NCBI GenBank assembly: GCA_014529385.2
Contig: CM043954.1
Span: forward strand, 97,178,247-97,242,246
Source: Adiantum capillus-veneris
Taxonomy: Eukaryota > Streptophyta > Polypodiopsida > Polypodiales > Pteridaceae
Direction of reading: 5' to 3'
DNA length: 64,000 nt
Shown: positions 54,880 to 64,000 of the stretch, piece after piece
How the letters are laid out: every line of letters starts with the position of its first letter
Position numbering within the stretch: the stretch's first letter is position 1
The notes under the pieces: model-generated
Database searches by the model: none
Told to the model about the DNA's origin: nothing
The model's input: only the letters and a program-made list of their open reading frames with translations
Position numbers and translations under genes: made by a program

Positions 54880-55291
54880 CTAGAGAGACCTAACTTGAAT
54901 TACCCAGTGATGAATGCAGGAGAAGGAGCTGGTCAACAATCAAGGCTTCTACAAAGGCCAAATGGACCAAGACCACCTCCACAAGGGGTAGAAGGAGTTC
55001 CACCTTTGCCAGATCCAAATGTGCATGTGGTAGAGGTGACAAATTCAAATGAGGTTGACATGGAAGCCAATGGCATTAAGCGTGGCCGAGGGAAAGGTAA
55101 AGAGAAAGAAGGAGTCACATCACAGAGTGACCATGGACAAGGCAAAAAGGCAAAGGAGACCAAGGAAACCAAGAGGACTCGACGTCGTATCAACCTCCAA
55201 GACTTCCCTCTTGGACATGGTATGGCTCTGTACAACTTGTTGGAAGACATGAGAGGTAAGGGTCCTGATATTTCCTGGCCTCAATTTCTTG
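54880..55291 (+). CDS. pol: Outer gypsy pol, first part (interrupted by inner element)
   Basis: The frame after the gag TAG reads a proline-rich linker, a basic segment (KRGRGKGKEKEG) and RINLQDFPLGHGMALYNLLE, then SWPQFL. The inner element begins here at 55292. The frame resumes at 62675 with LCPQVRRDLTRAVSTRRK, matching the inner element's own uninterrupted PQLLHLAPRVRRQW. The target duplication is CTTG. Confidence 0.85.
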
Positions 55292-57206
55292 TGAGGAAAG
55301 CTTTTCCATGCATGGGAACCCCCCCATATTTTTTTCTCTTTTACCAAAAATATTTCCTATTATATAAGTTACTTTTGAATTTTTCTTCCCTTTTTCACTA
55401 ACGTTTTAGCCTTTATTAAATAAATAATACTTATGCTAATCAATCACGATGTAGCATAAATAAGTAAGCTTTCTTTGTTGATCTCTCTTTTGATCTTAAA
55501 AAATATTAAATAAATATATTCTAGTATTTTCTAATATTTTTTTTTTCATGTATGTATATTATTCCACTCTACCAAATATTTTATTCACTAGTTTTCATTT
55601 TCAAACCTCAACCCCACTTTCAAATTTCAATAATACCTCCATCTAGATGATTGCCAATCTTTTCAACACTCTAGGTCATGTTTTCATACACATGAAGGAG
55701 CTTACACTTGAAGGCAAGAGAGAAGTCCACTCAAAGGGGACCACCAAAAGACTTTTGCAGCCACAAATAATACATTATTTGGCTGAATTTTTTAAGTAAA
55801 GAAGAACCCCGAATCTGAAGGAGCGTTCAACATGAAAGATGTAGCTCGTGATCTCAACTTTTAGCTCAATTTTTCGAGTTATGAACACGGAGATATGATT
55901 TTTGTAGTGGACCCCAGTTTTCTCGTGTAATGGTGACACAGGCCATCCCCACTTTTCTTCCTTCTAGAATGGCTATGGTTCTACAAGTCTTCAAGCATGA
56001 TTACAAGAGACAAGGCTCTTTTAATGAGGTCTTGGCTAGTCTAGAGTAATTCTATCACCATTTTTGGAGGATCCATCCTCATCAACAGATATCCACCTTC
56101 GACAACCTCTCTTATAATTTTCTTACCTCTCTCTTCTCTCCCTAATAAGCTTATGTCTATCCAAAGCTAGACTATTGTAAATATTTCCTATCCTCTACAT
56201 CTTACCCACATTCTCTCTTCTCTCTCTATTGACTCTGGTATTTTAAATAATGAGGAGACAAGATGGGAGCCACAGTCACATGCACCCCATTTTCCTAGTC
56301 ACCAAAGTGGGACACTCACCTCAAATAGAAATATTGCTAAATCCTTCCCTCCTTCCCTATATAAGGAGGCCATGAAGCTCACTTGGGGGAGAGAACACAC
56401 ACACACACACACACCTATCCATACACACTCTTGTGCTACATGCTTGTAGCATGAACCCTAATCACATAATCACAACACCATCATCATCACCATCACCATG
56501 CACAAAAGATGAGCACCACACCTCCACACCACTTGTAATTAAGGGTTGAAGGCACAATTTCAAGAAGAAGAAGGGTGGACACACTCATGATATTCCTCGC
56601 CATCAACTCCCATCTCTCCATTATGCCTCCTACGATCTTGTTCCCTTCTCATTTTTTTGCCATACGCTACCTATTGTATTCATCTTTTGCAAGCAATCAA
56701 TACACTCCATCTTGGTGCCATACTTTGTGTCGCTTTGGATACATCTCATTGTGAGTATGGTATATGCTTGTTCCTTGCCATTTTTTTTTCTGCTTATGTT
56801 AAGGTGTACGGATTCGCCACCATACACACACACTCTCTCCCTCTCTCATATTCCTATCATCTTGCTACTTCCATCTTAAGGTGTGCGGATTCGCCACCTT
56901 TTGTATGAGAAGTGAGCATACTTGCATGTATCCCTGACCTCGTTATCTTCCTTACTACATGCACGCGTAGCGAGCCCATTCTCACTCACTCACCACTCCT
57001 CTCACCTTATTCTCCGACCACCCCATTCCACATTTGTGCGTGGATCTTGAAATTGTTTTCCATGCATGCTTCATTGTGTATATGTATGCATCCTAGCCGC
57101 ATATCTTGCTAGGTGGTGCCTCTATTGTGTATTCCCCATGATGAGGCCATTGTGCATAGTCTTGGTGTAGAGGCCACCGGGTCTATTTTTTCACTTCCGC
57201 CTCTCA
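55292..57206 (+). repeat. Inner gypsy 5' LTR
   Basis: Core at 55781-55926, TATATAA at 56358-56364, (CA)n near 56396. Pairs with 60758-62670. Confidence 0.95.
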
Positions 57207-57208
57207 TT

Positions 57209-57227
57209 TGGTGCCCCCACTGAGGAG
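57209..57227 (+). promoter_or_regulatory. Primer-binding site TGGTGCCCCCACTGAGGA
   Basis: Two bases after the LTR end, and the same site as in the outer element. Confidence 0.75.
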
Positions 57228-57282
57228 GGCTCTTGAAACCCTTCAGTTTACAAGACTGAAAACCCTAAACTATTGTGAATGG

Positions 57283-57543
57283 ATGAATGAGTATGAAGGA
57301 TTTTCTAACTGGACGACAGAAGAAGAAGAGCTCCAAGCACAACTAGACGAACTCCGCATCTCCATCGAAGCTCGAGTGCCAGGCGTAACGGTAATCGATT
57401 TGAAGTGGGAGAGTCAACCAACGCGCCAAACCCAGTGGATATACATAGGCCAAGTGCCAAGAAGAAGAAGGAGGAGGTGGGAACCATGTCCGCAACCTAC
57501 AACCAACCAACAACAACAAAATGGAAGGAGCTCTGCACAATAG
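57283..57543 (+). CDS. Leader ORF with arginine-rich tail (86 aa)
   Basis: ATG at 57283 begins MNEYEGFSNWTTEEEELQAQ. It continues IEARVPGVTVIDLKWESQPT and ends in a run of arginines (GQVPRRRRRRWEP) and a Q/N-rich end. A second frame, 57521-57745, overlaps its end (VTEVIIIVSFQVAPDAAT). The arginine run could bind RNA or act as a nuclear signal. No family is recognised, and coding is uncertain. Confidence 0.4.
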   Translation: MNEYEGFSNWTTEEEELQAQLDELRISIEARVPGVTVIDLKWESQPTRQTQWIYIGQVPRRRRRRWEPCPQPTTNQQQQNGRSSAQ

Positions 57544-57762
57544 AGAATCAACACTATTCTACTTTGAGAATCGGGTAACTCAAGTCACCGAGGTAATTAT
57601 CATAGTCAGTTTTCAAGTCGCACCTGATGCTGCAACACAGATAACAGAAGCATTAGCTCACACTCTCACTAGAGAAACTAGGGATCTACTGAGTTTGTTT
57701 CAGGAAAGAACACCACCCTCTCCTACAAGCTTGGACAGTGACTAAGCACCTCTAAGATTCAC

Positions 57763-57981
57763 ATGAATTAGGACAACCTACCTCAAGACAGATCACACAT
57801 ACCAACACGTGTACGCTCAATCAAGGTAATATTGGACTTGAAGATTCACTACCAGCACGTCATTGACACCATGCCGGGTGGGGAGCGGTTTTTTGAGGTT
57901 CTGGCATCAGATCAGCCATTTGTTTTACCTTTGGTACAAGGCAATGTACCGTTTGAAGTTTTAATCTATGTCCTAGTATAA
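57763..57981 (+). pseudogene. Leader small ORF, third family type (72 codons, stop at codon 3)
   Basis: ATG AAT TAG at 57763 is followed by an open frame: DNLPQDRSHIPTRVRSIKV, LDLKIHYQHVIDTMPGGERF and FEVLASDQPFVLPLVQ, ending NVPFEVLIYVLV, then TAA. It aligns end to end with ORFs A and B (MN--NL, KIHYQ, G-ERF-EVLAS, PFVLPLV, FEV-IYVLV). The length is again 219 nt. The early TAG would disable this copy. Confidence 0.6.
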
Positions 57982-58063
57982 TAGGGTATACACGCCTCCT
58001 TGTAAAGAAGAAAAAAATTTTGTAAGTTAAGAAGTGTGTCTTTCTAGCTCTCTCTCAGTAATC

Positions 58064-60457
58064 ATGGCAAGTGTAGCATTTCCAACCTTTACTGGTAAGG
58101 TGGGCGAGGATGCTGCAGACTTTCTAGACAACTTGGAAATAGCGTGTGTCATCTCTGCGAGAGATGATGATGCTTCGCGCTTGCGCATCTTCCCACTTCT
58201 AATGAAGGTGGAGGCAAGATCATGGTACAATTCCTTGGCACAAGAAACCAAGGAACGGTGGGACTTATTAAGGGCAGCCTTTGTCAAGCGTTTTGGAGAG
58301 GGCACAACATCAGAGAAACTATGGCAATTGTTGACAGAGTTGAAGCAGGGCAGTATGCTGGAATACGCATCATATGAGTCAAAGTTTGTAGATTTATGGG
58401 GGCGATGGGTTGCATCGCTAAGAGAGGATGAGGGGGCACCTGATTTCCTAAAGAAGGATCGGTTTGTGGCTGGGTTATGGCCAACTCTTAAAGAGAAGGT
58501 GAAGGGAAGGTTTCCTGCTACGTATGAGCTAGCAGTTGAAGTGGCCCGCCTTAAAGACAAGAAGTTGCGCCTACAAGCCAGGAATATCGATGGAGAGGAA
58601 GCCGTTAGGACCCCACCACCTCTAGCACCACCTACAACAGTCGCCCAGAGGATTCAACCACAAGAACCAATTGAAGATCAGCAAGACCTGCTCAACCGAA
58701 TCACCAATCAACTTGAGAATCTCTCAGTCCATTTGATACAACAAGGGCATGCACACAATCGCAACCAAGAGCAAGGGAGAGGACAACGAAGTCAAAACCA
58801 AGAATACCACTGCTACAATTGTGGGGAGGATGGTCATGGCATGTACTACTGTCCACAACCAAGGAGGCAGAATTTCAACACAGGAGCCAGACAAAACCAG
58901 GTTTCACCACCAAGAGCAAGACCACCACCACCGAGGGCACCGCGACAAGCACCACCCGTGCAAATCCTACAACCACCCATTCAACCACAACCACCACCAC
59001 CACCACCACCACCACAACCTCTCATTCCACCCTTACCCCCACCACCAGTTGGCAATCAAACAGTAAGCGTCATCAGTCTTGAAGGTAAAGGAAAGGAGAA
59101 AGTGGAGGAGGATAAGACCAAAGTTAAAGGAGTAGATGCCATAGGGGTAAAACGCGCTAGGCATAGTGAATCTTCCCAAAAGGAAGAAAAGATGAAGACT
59201 AAAGGGGAATCTAGTAAAAAGCCGTCCAAGTCACGACGTAAAATTGCCATTGTAGATTTCTCTTTGGGTGAATGTTCTAAACCATATGATTTGGTTCAAG
59301 ATGTTTCTGTGCAGGGCCCAAAAATCACCTGGCCCCAGTTACTCCACCTAGCACCTAGGGTAAGGAGACAATGGACAAAGATGGTTAACACGAGGCGACC
59401 AAAGCCAAAGATAGCTGGGGCTATCTCCGGGAGGAATCTAGACGACATGCTACCAGTGATGGATGCTTACATCAAAGGGCAACACATCTCCAATATCTAC
59501 ATCAATGGTGGCGCACAAATATACGTCATGAGTGGAAAAATGATGCACCGTTTGGGTTTAGAGGTGAGTCGGCCGGCACCATGCCGAGCCAAAATGGCAA
59601 ATAATTTAAAAGTTCAATGTGTTGGTGTCATAAATGCAGTTAGGATAAAGGCATTCAACACCGAGGTAGATGTGGACATCTTTGTCATGCCACACAAAGG
59701 GGAGGGCTATCCTATCATTCTAGGGAGGCCTTGGCTTATGGCTATGAGAGCTAAGCAGGACTGGGACACAGGCATAGTCCAGATGAAGGATGCAAAAGGA
59801 AGGCCAATACTTTACGACATGAAGATAGGTCAACAACGCAACATGGATCTAGAAACCTCCAAGGATGAGTTTTCTAGTGGTGACTCTTCAACCACTTCAG
59901 AGGAGGAGTCAACAGGGAGTGAAGGAAGTGATAGCTCCATTGAGGTAATGGGCCTCACATTCAACCACAACAAGGTGGACCCTTCAAATTTGCAACCACA
60001 TGTGAAAGTGGTGAAGACACTTCAACTACCCCTATGGCACGAGATTGGTGAAAGACTCATGGAGAGAAATGCAATTGAGGTCTACCGGCACTTTAGGTTT
60101 GCCTTTCTAACTGTGAACATTGTGTGTAACATTAATTTGGGAAGCTCTTTAAGTTGGGTTGCGACAAGAGTGGAAGGATTGACATCAACAACCAGTGGAA
60201 TCAATCTAGGACACACCAATCAAGGAAGAATGGTTTTGCATACTAGTGGTAACATGGAGTCATTTTTCAAAATGTGGTTTGCAGTTTATCTTTTGTACAT
60301 GGTGGGCTCTCTTGTGCAACAGGCATCAACCATGCAATCTATCCATGTGGGCAACAGGTCTCTATCAATTTGGCATGAAGAAGGAAAACAAGCAAGATAT
60401 GAGGATTATGGTTTCTTACTCCGCATGGTCCCGCTTTGGAATACTTTCAAGGTATGA
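58064..60457 (+). CDS. gag: Inner gypsy gag-protease-like polyprotein (797 aa)
   Basis: ATG at 58064 begins MASVAFPTFTGKVGEDAADF. The gag domain spans residues of about 10-170 (EARSWYNSLAQETKERW, KLWQLLTELKQGSMLEYASY, FVAGLWPTLKEKVKGRFPA). The CCHC knuckle CYNCGEDGHGMYYC is near residue 250, followed by a long proline/glutamine tract. A protease-like domain lies at about 450-570: AQIYVMSGKMMHRLGLE and YPIILGRPWLMAMRAKQDWD. The active-site triplet is NGG, with Asn (59504-59506) where the outer element has DGG, so it is probably inactive. After an acidic serine stretch, the C-terminal 170 residues are not pol and match nothing recognised. Confidence 0.85.
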   Translation: MASVAFPTFTGKVGEDAADFLDNLEIACVISARDDDASRLRIFPLLMKVEARSWYNSLAQETKERWDLLRAAFVKRFGEGTTSEKLWQLLTELKQGSMLEYASYESKFVDLWGRWVASLREDEGAPDFLKKDRFVAGLWPTLKEKVKGRFPATYELAVEVARLKDKKLRLQARNIDGEEAVRTPPPLAPPTTVAQRIQPQEPIEDQQDLLNRITNQLENLSVHLIQQGHAHNRNQEQGRGQRSQNQEYHCYNCGEDGHGMYYCPQPRRQNFNTGARQNQVSPPRARPPPPRAPRQAPPVQILQPPIQPQPPPPPPPPQPLIPPLPPPPVGNQTVSVISLEGKGKEKVEEDKTKVKGVDAIGVKRARHSESSQKEEKMKTKGESSKKPSKSRRKIAIVDFSLGECSKPYDLVQDVSVQGPKITWPQLLHLAPRVRRQWTKMVNTRRPKPKIAGAISGRNLDDMLPVMDAYIKGQHISNIYINGGAQIYVMSGKMMHRLGLEVSRPAPCRAKMANNLKVQCVGVINAVRIKAFNTEVDVDIFVMPHKGEGYPIILGRPWLMAMRAKQDWDTGIVQMKDAKGRPILYDMKIGQQRNMDLETSKDEFSSGDSSTTSEEESTGSEGSDSSIEVMGLTFNHNKVDPSNLQPHVKVVKTLQLPLWHEIGERLMERNAIEVYRHFRFAFLTVNIVCNINLGSSLSWVATRVEGLTSTTSGINLGHTNQGRMVLHTSGNMESFFKMWFAVYLLYMVGSLVQQASTMQSIHVGNRSLSIWHEEGKQARYEDYGFLLRMVPLWNTFKV

Positions 60458-60734
60458 TCAAGTTCTTTCCATACCTTCTATCACTTATGCAAGAGTTAAT
60501 TCTTGTGCAGCTTGTGGACTCAAGAATCATTATAAGTGTGATCTTCTGAAGAGGATATTATTGCATACAATGGATTTACGCTTAGTGTGGGACCCAGGTG
60601 GACACCGAAAAGAACTTTGGGGAGCCTCATGCTTCCAAGGGATCCATTATTCCCTACAAGGATCTACCAGCCACCAAGGAGAAATCCTACTCTATTTCAA
60701 CATGCTCAAGTACAGAGCTAGAGGCATGAATACC

Positions 60735-60757
60735 TCTAGCCTTAGGGGGAGGGCTAA
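60735..60757 (+). promoter_or_regulatory. Polypurine tract of the inner element
   Basis: TTAGGGGGAGGGCTAA immediately precedes the TGAGGAAA of the 3' LTR. Confidence 0.8.
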
Positions 60758-62670
60758 TGAGGAAATCTTTTCCATGCATGGGAACCCCCCCATATTTTTT
60801 TCTCTTTTACCAAAAATATTTCCTATTATATAAGTTACTTTTGATTTTTTCTTCCCTTTTTCACTAACGTTTTAGCCTTTATTAAATAAATAATACTTAT
60901 GCTAATCAATCACGATGTAGCATAAATAAGTAAGCTTTCTTTGTTGATCTCTCTTTTGACCTTAAAAAATATTAAATAAATATATTCTAGTATTTTCTAA
61001 TATATTTTTTTTCATGTATGTATATTATTCCACTCTACCAAATATTTTATTCACTAGTTTTCATTTTCAAACCTCAACCCCACTTTCAAATTTCAATAAT
61101 ACCTCCATCTAGATGATTGCCAATCTTTTCAACACTCTAGGTCATGTTTTCATACACATGAAGGAGCTTACACTTGAAGGCAAGAGAGAAGTCCACTCAA
61201 AGGGGACCACCAAAAGACTTTTGCAGCCACAAATAATACATTATTTGGCTGAATTTTTTAAGTAAAGAAGAACCCCGAATCTGAAGGAGCGTTCAACATG
61301 AAAGATGTAGCTCGTGATCTCAACTTTAAGCTCAATTTTTTTCACAATTTTTCGAGTTATGAACACGGAGATATGATTTTTGTAGTGGACCCCACTTTTC
61401 TCGTGTAATGGTGACACAGGCCATCCCCACTTTTCTTCCTTCTAGAATGGCTATGGTTCTACAAGTCTTCAAGCATGATTACAAGAGACAAGGCTCTTTT
61501 AATGAGGTCTTGGCTAGTCTAGAGTAATTCTATCACCATTTTTGGAGGATCCATCCTCATCAACAAATATCCACCTTCGACAACCTCTCTTATAATTTTC
61601 TTACCTCTCTCTTCTCTCCCTAATAAGCTTATGTCTATCCAAAGCTAAACTATTGTAAATATTTCCTATCCTCTACATCCTACCCACATTCTCTCTTCTC
61701 TCTCTATTGACTCTGGTATTTTAAATAATGAGGAGACAAGATGGGAGCCACAGTCACATGCATGCCATTTTCCTAGTCACCAAAGTGGGACACTCACTTC
61801 AAATAGAAATATTGCTAAATCCTTCCCTCCTTCCCTATATAAGGAGGCCATGAAGCTCACTTGGGGGAGAGAACACACACACACACACACCTATCCATAC
61901 ACACTCTTGTGCTACATGCTTGTAGCATGAACCCTAATCACATAATCACAACACCATCACCATGCACAAAAGATGAGCACCACACCTCCACACCACTTGT
62001 AATTAAGGGTTGAAGGCACAATTTCAAGAAGAAGAAGGGTGGACACACTCATGATATTTCTCGCCATCAACTCCCATCTCTCCATTATGCCTCCTACGAT
62101 CTTGTTCCCTTCTCATTTTTTTGCCATACGCTACCTATTGTATTCATCTTTTGTAAGCAATCAACACACTCCATCTTGGTGCCATACTTTGTGTCGCTTT
62201 GGATACATCTCATTGTGAGTATGGTATATGCTTGTTCCTTGCCATTTTTTTTTCTGCTTATGTTAAGGTGTGCGGATTCGCCACCATACACACACACTCT
62301 CTCCCTCTCTCATATTCCTATCATCTTGCTACTTCCATCTTAAGGTGTGCGGATTCGCCACCTTTTGTATGAGAAGTGAGCATACTTGCATGTATCCATG
62401 ACCTCGTTATCTTCCTTACTACATGCACGCGTAGCGAGCCCATTCTCACTCACTCACCACTCCTCTCACCTTATTCTCCGACCACCCCATTCCACATTTG
62501 TGCGTGGATCTTGAAATTGTTTTCCATGCATGCTTCATTGTGTATATGTATGCGTCCTAGCCGCATATCTTGCTAGGTGGTGCCCCTATTGTGTATTCCC
62601 CATGATGAGGCCATTGTGCATAGTCTTGGTGTAGAGGCCACCGGGTCTATTTTTTCACTTCCGCCTCTCA
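60758..62670 (+). repeat. Inner gypsy 3' LTR
   Basis: Core at 61247-61404, TATATAA at 61836-61842. Pairs with 55292-57206. Confidence 0.95.
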
Positions 62671-62674
62671 CTTG

Positions 62675-64000
62675 CATTATGTCCACAAGTAAGGAGAGAT
62701 TTAACAAGGGCAGTTAGCACTAGGAGAAAGGTAAAAGAGAGTGTGCCTGTTGTAAAAATTGCACAAGCTGCAATGAATGAGGACATTACACCGGTGCTAG
62801 ACTGTTACATCAAAGGAAGATTGGTTAGGAAAGGTATAGTGGATGGGGGTGCACAAATTTGCATCATGACAGAGGGACTCATGCAAAGACTAGGCATGCA
62901 CATCCATGAGACACCTGAAATCAAAGTCAAGATGGCAAACAATAGCAAGGCTAGGTGTGTAGGCATTTGTAAAAATGTTTTTGTGGAGGCCTTTGGCATT
63001 AAGAAGGCAGTGGATTTTTATGTTATGTCGACCAAGGGAAGTGGTTATCCATTTATCCTAGAAAGACCATGGCTAATGAAAATGCGAGCTTTGCAGGATT
63101 GGGAGAGTGGGAAATTAATTTGCAGGAATGACAATCATAAGAAGGTTGTCTTTGACATGAAGGAGCAACGCCAAGAGGAGCTCCATGAAGAATCATCTCA
63201 AAGTGAGACGGAAGAAGGTTGGACCGATAGCACTTCAGAAGAAGAAAGTAGCAGCAGCATTACTGAAGAGGAGTCTTCCATCGAAGTTATGGGGGTAAGG
63301 TTTAAGCCAAGCAACCAAGAGACCTCTTGTCGAGGTTTGGAAGAGGTAGGTTCCCAAGAGAACCAAAAGGTGGAAGATGAAGGAATGTTAGAAGGTATGT
63401 TGTCTACAACACTTACAAAGGATGAAAGAGAGGAGTTCAAATGTGTGCTAAGGAAATTTCCGAGGCTTTTTGCTAAAGACTACACCGATGTGCGTGGAGT
63501 AGATGTTGTTCAACACAAGATTGAGTTGAAGCCAGAGGCCACACCTAAGGCTCAAAAGCTACGAAGGCTAGGAGTCATTAAGGAGCAGGCTCTACTCAAG
63601 GAGGTAAGGAAGCTTCTAGCAGCAGGTTTCATTTATCCAGTGGAGAATTCAGAGTGGGTCTCTCCTGTTGTTGTCACTCCTAAGAAAAATGGCAAGTGGA
63701 GGGTGTGTGTGGATTACCGTCCCCTCAATGAGGCAACAAAGAGAGATCACTTTCCCCTCCCATTCCAGGATGAGATACTAAATGAGGTAGCTGGTCATGA
63801 GAAGTACACTGTGTGCGATGGTTACTCAGGTTACTTTCAAATAGGGATTGCATTGGAGGATCAATTGAAAACAACCTTTATCACTCCTTGGGGTTGTTAT
63901 GCTTTTAGAGTCATCCCATTTGGTTTGACAAATGCTCCTGCAACATTCCAACATTTCATGAATATGGTGTTTCAAGCATTCTTTGAAAAGTCAATTAGGG
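62675..64000 (+). CDS. pol: Outer gypsy pol, second part: protease and reverse transcriptase (runs off window)
   Basis: The frame is open to the window end. The protease has GIVDGGAQICIMTEGLM, with catalytic Asp at 62842-62844, and GYPFILERPWLMKMRALQ. After an acidic linker (TEEGWTDSTSEEESSSSI) comes FPRLFAKDYTDVRGVDVVQH, the conserved entry to RT. The RT fingers and palm follow: KLLAAGFIYPVENSEWVSPV, KKNGKWRVCVDYRPLNEATK, YSGYFQIGIALEDQLKTTF and GLTNAPATFQHFMNMVF. The YxDD motif, RNase H and integrase lie beyond 64000. Nothing in this part is broken, so the outer element may have been autonomous before the insertion (inference). Confidence 0.92.

Larger units (their letters stand above)
55292..62670 (+). 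mobile_element. 7.4-kb non-autonomous gypsy element nested in the outer gypsy pol, TSD CTTG
   Basis: The LTRs are 55292-57206 (1915 bp) and 60758-62670 (1913 bp), from TGAGGAAA to CCGCCTCTCA. CTTG lies on both sides (55288-55291 and 62671-62674). The primer site TGGTGCCCCCACTGAGGA is at 57209, and the purine tract TTAGGGGGAGGGCTAA is next to the right LTR. The internal region codes for leader ORFs, gag and a protease-like domain but has no RT, RNase H or integrase. The LTRs differ by about twenty substitutions and a few short indels by eye, so insertion is recent compared with the other elements here. Confidence 0.95.

Overview
The window looks like intergenic DNA from a large, repeat-rich land-plant nuclear genome. 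The evidence is Ty1/copia and Ty3/gypsy LTR retrotransposons with plant-type primer-binding sites (several TGGTATCAGAGC initiator-Met sites), a chromodomain integrase, a MITE, (CT)n microsatellites and AT-rich composition. No rRNA, tRNA, CRISPR or organellar gene was seen. The lineage within land plants cannot be fixed from this window. The mixture includes a transposase of a type not usual for angiosperms, so a fern, lycophyte, bryophyte or gymnosperm is at least as plausible as a flowering plant (inference).

Layout. 1-1215: gypsy-type LTR followed by an integrase scrap. About 1500-9500: LTR, PBS and degenerate internal region of a large element, interrupted by a complete 3.0-kb copia element (2999-5993, minus strand, TSD AATTT). 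9501-29327: one 19.8-kb LTR element (TSD ATGAA) whose leader carries eight copies of a palindrome, seven of them about 280 bp apart. It contains a decayed gag and protease but no recognisable reverse transcriptase. Nested in it are a truncated copia LTR (15430-15846) and an 8.15-kb minus-strand gypsy element (15847-23997). 29.3-34.3 kb: unrecognised ORFs, a 288-bp MITE and the 5' part of a short-LTR copia element.

34.3-44.4 kb: two inverted arms of about 1.1 kb, made of gypsy LTR and leader sequence, bracket a gene-bearing segment (36.4-42.9 kb). That segment holds a two-exon gene of unknown function, an intronless histone H3-like gene with a very long N-terminal tail, and a four-exon DDE-transposase-like pseudogene. 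The interval between the convergent genes contains two hairpins with the same stem.

44.4-51.1 kb: copia RNase H and 3' LTR, decayed sequence, and a chromodomain integrase. 51.1-64.0 kb: a gypsy element (LTR, leader, gag, protease, RT, leaving the window) interrupted by a younger 7.4-kb non-autonomous gypsy element (55292-62670, TSD CTTG).

The most interesting result is a family of about 72-residue ORFs in the leaders of several gypsy elements, between the LTR/PBS and gag where those landmarks are visible. It occurs at 34.2-34.7, 44.1-44.4, 51.0 (fragment), 53.5-54.0 and 57.8 kb, often as a pair. The shared protein pattern and constant length suggest an undescribed retrotransposon-encoded small protein. 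The second is the H3-like gene beside the transposase.
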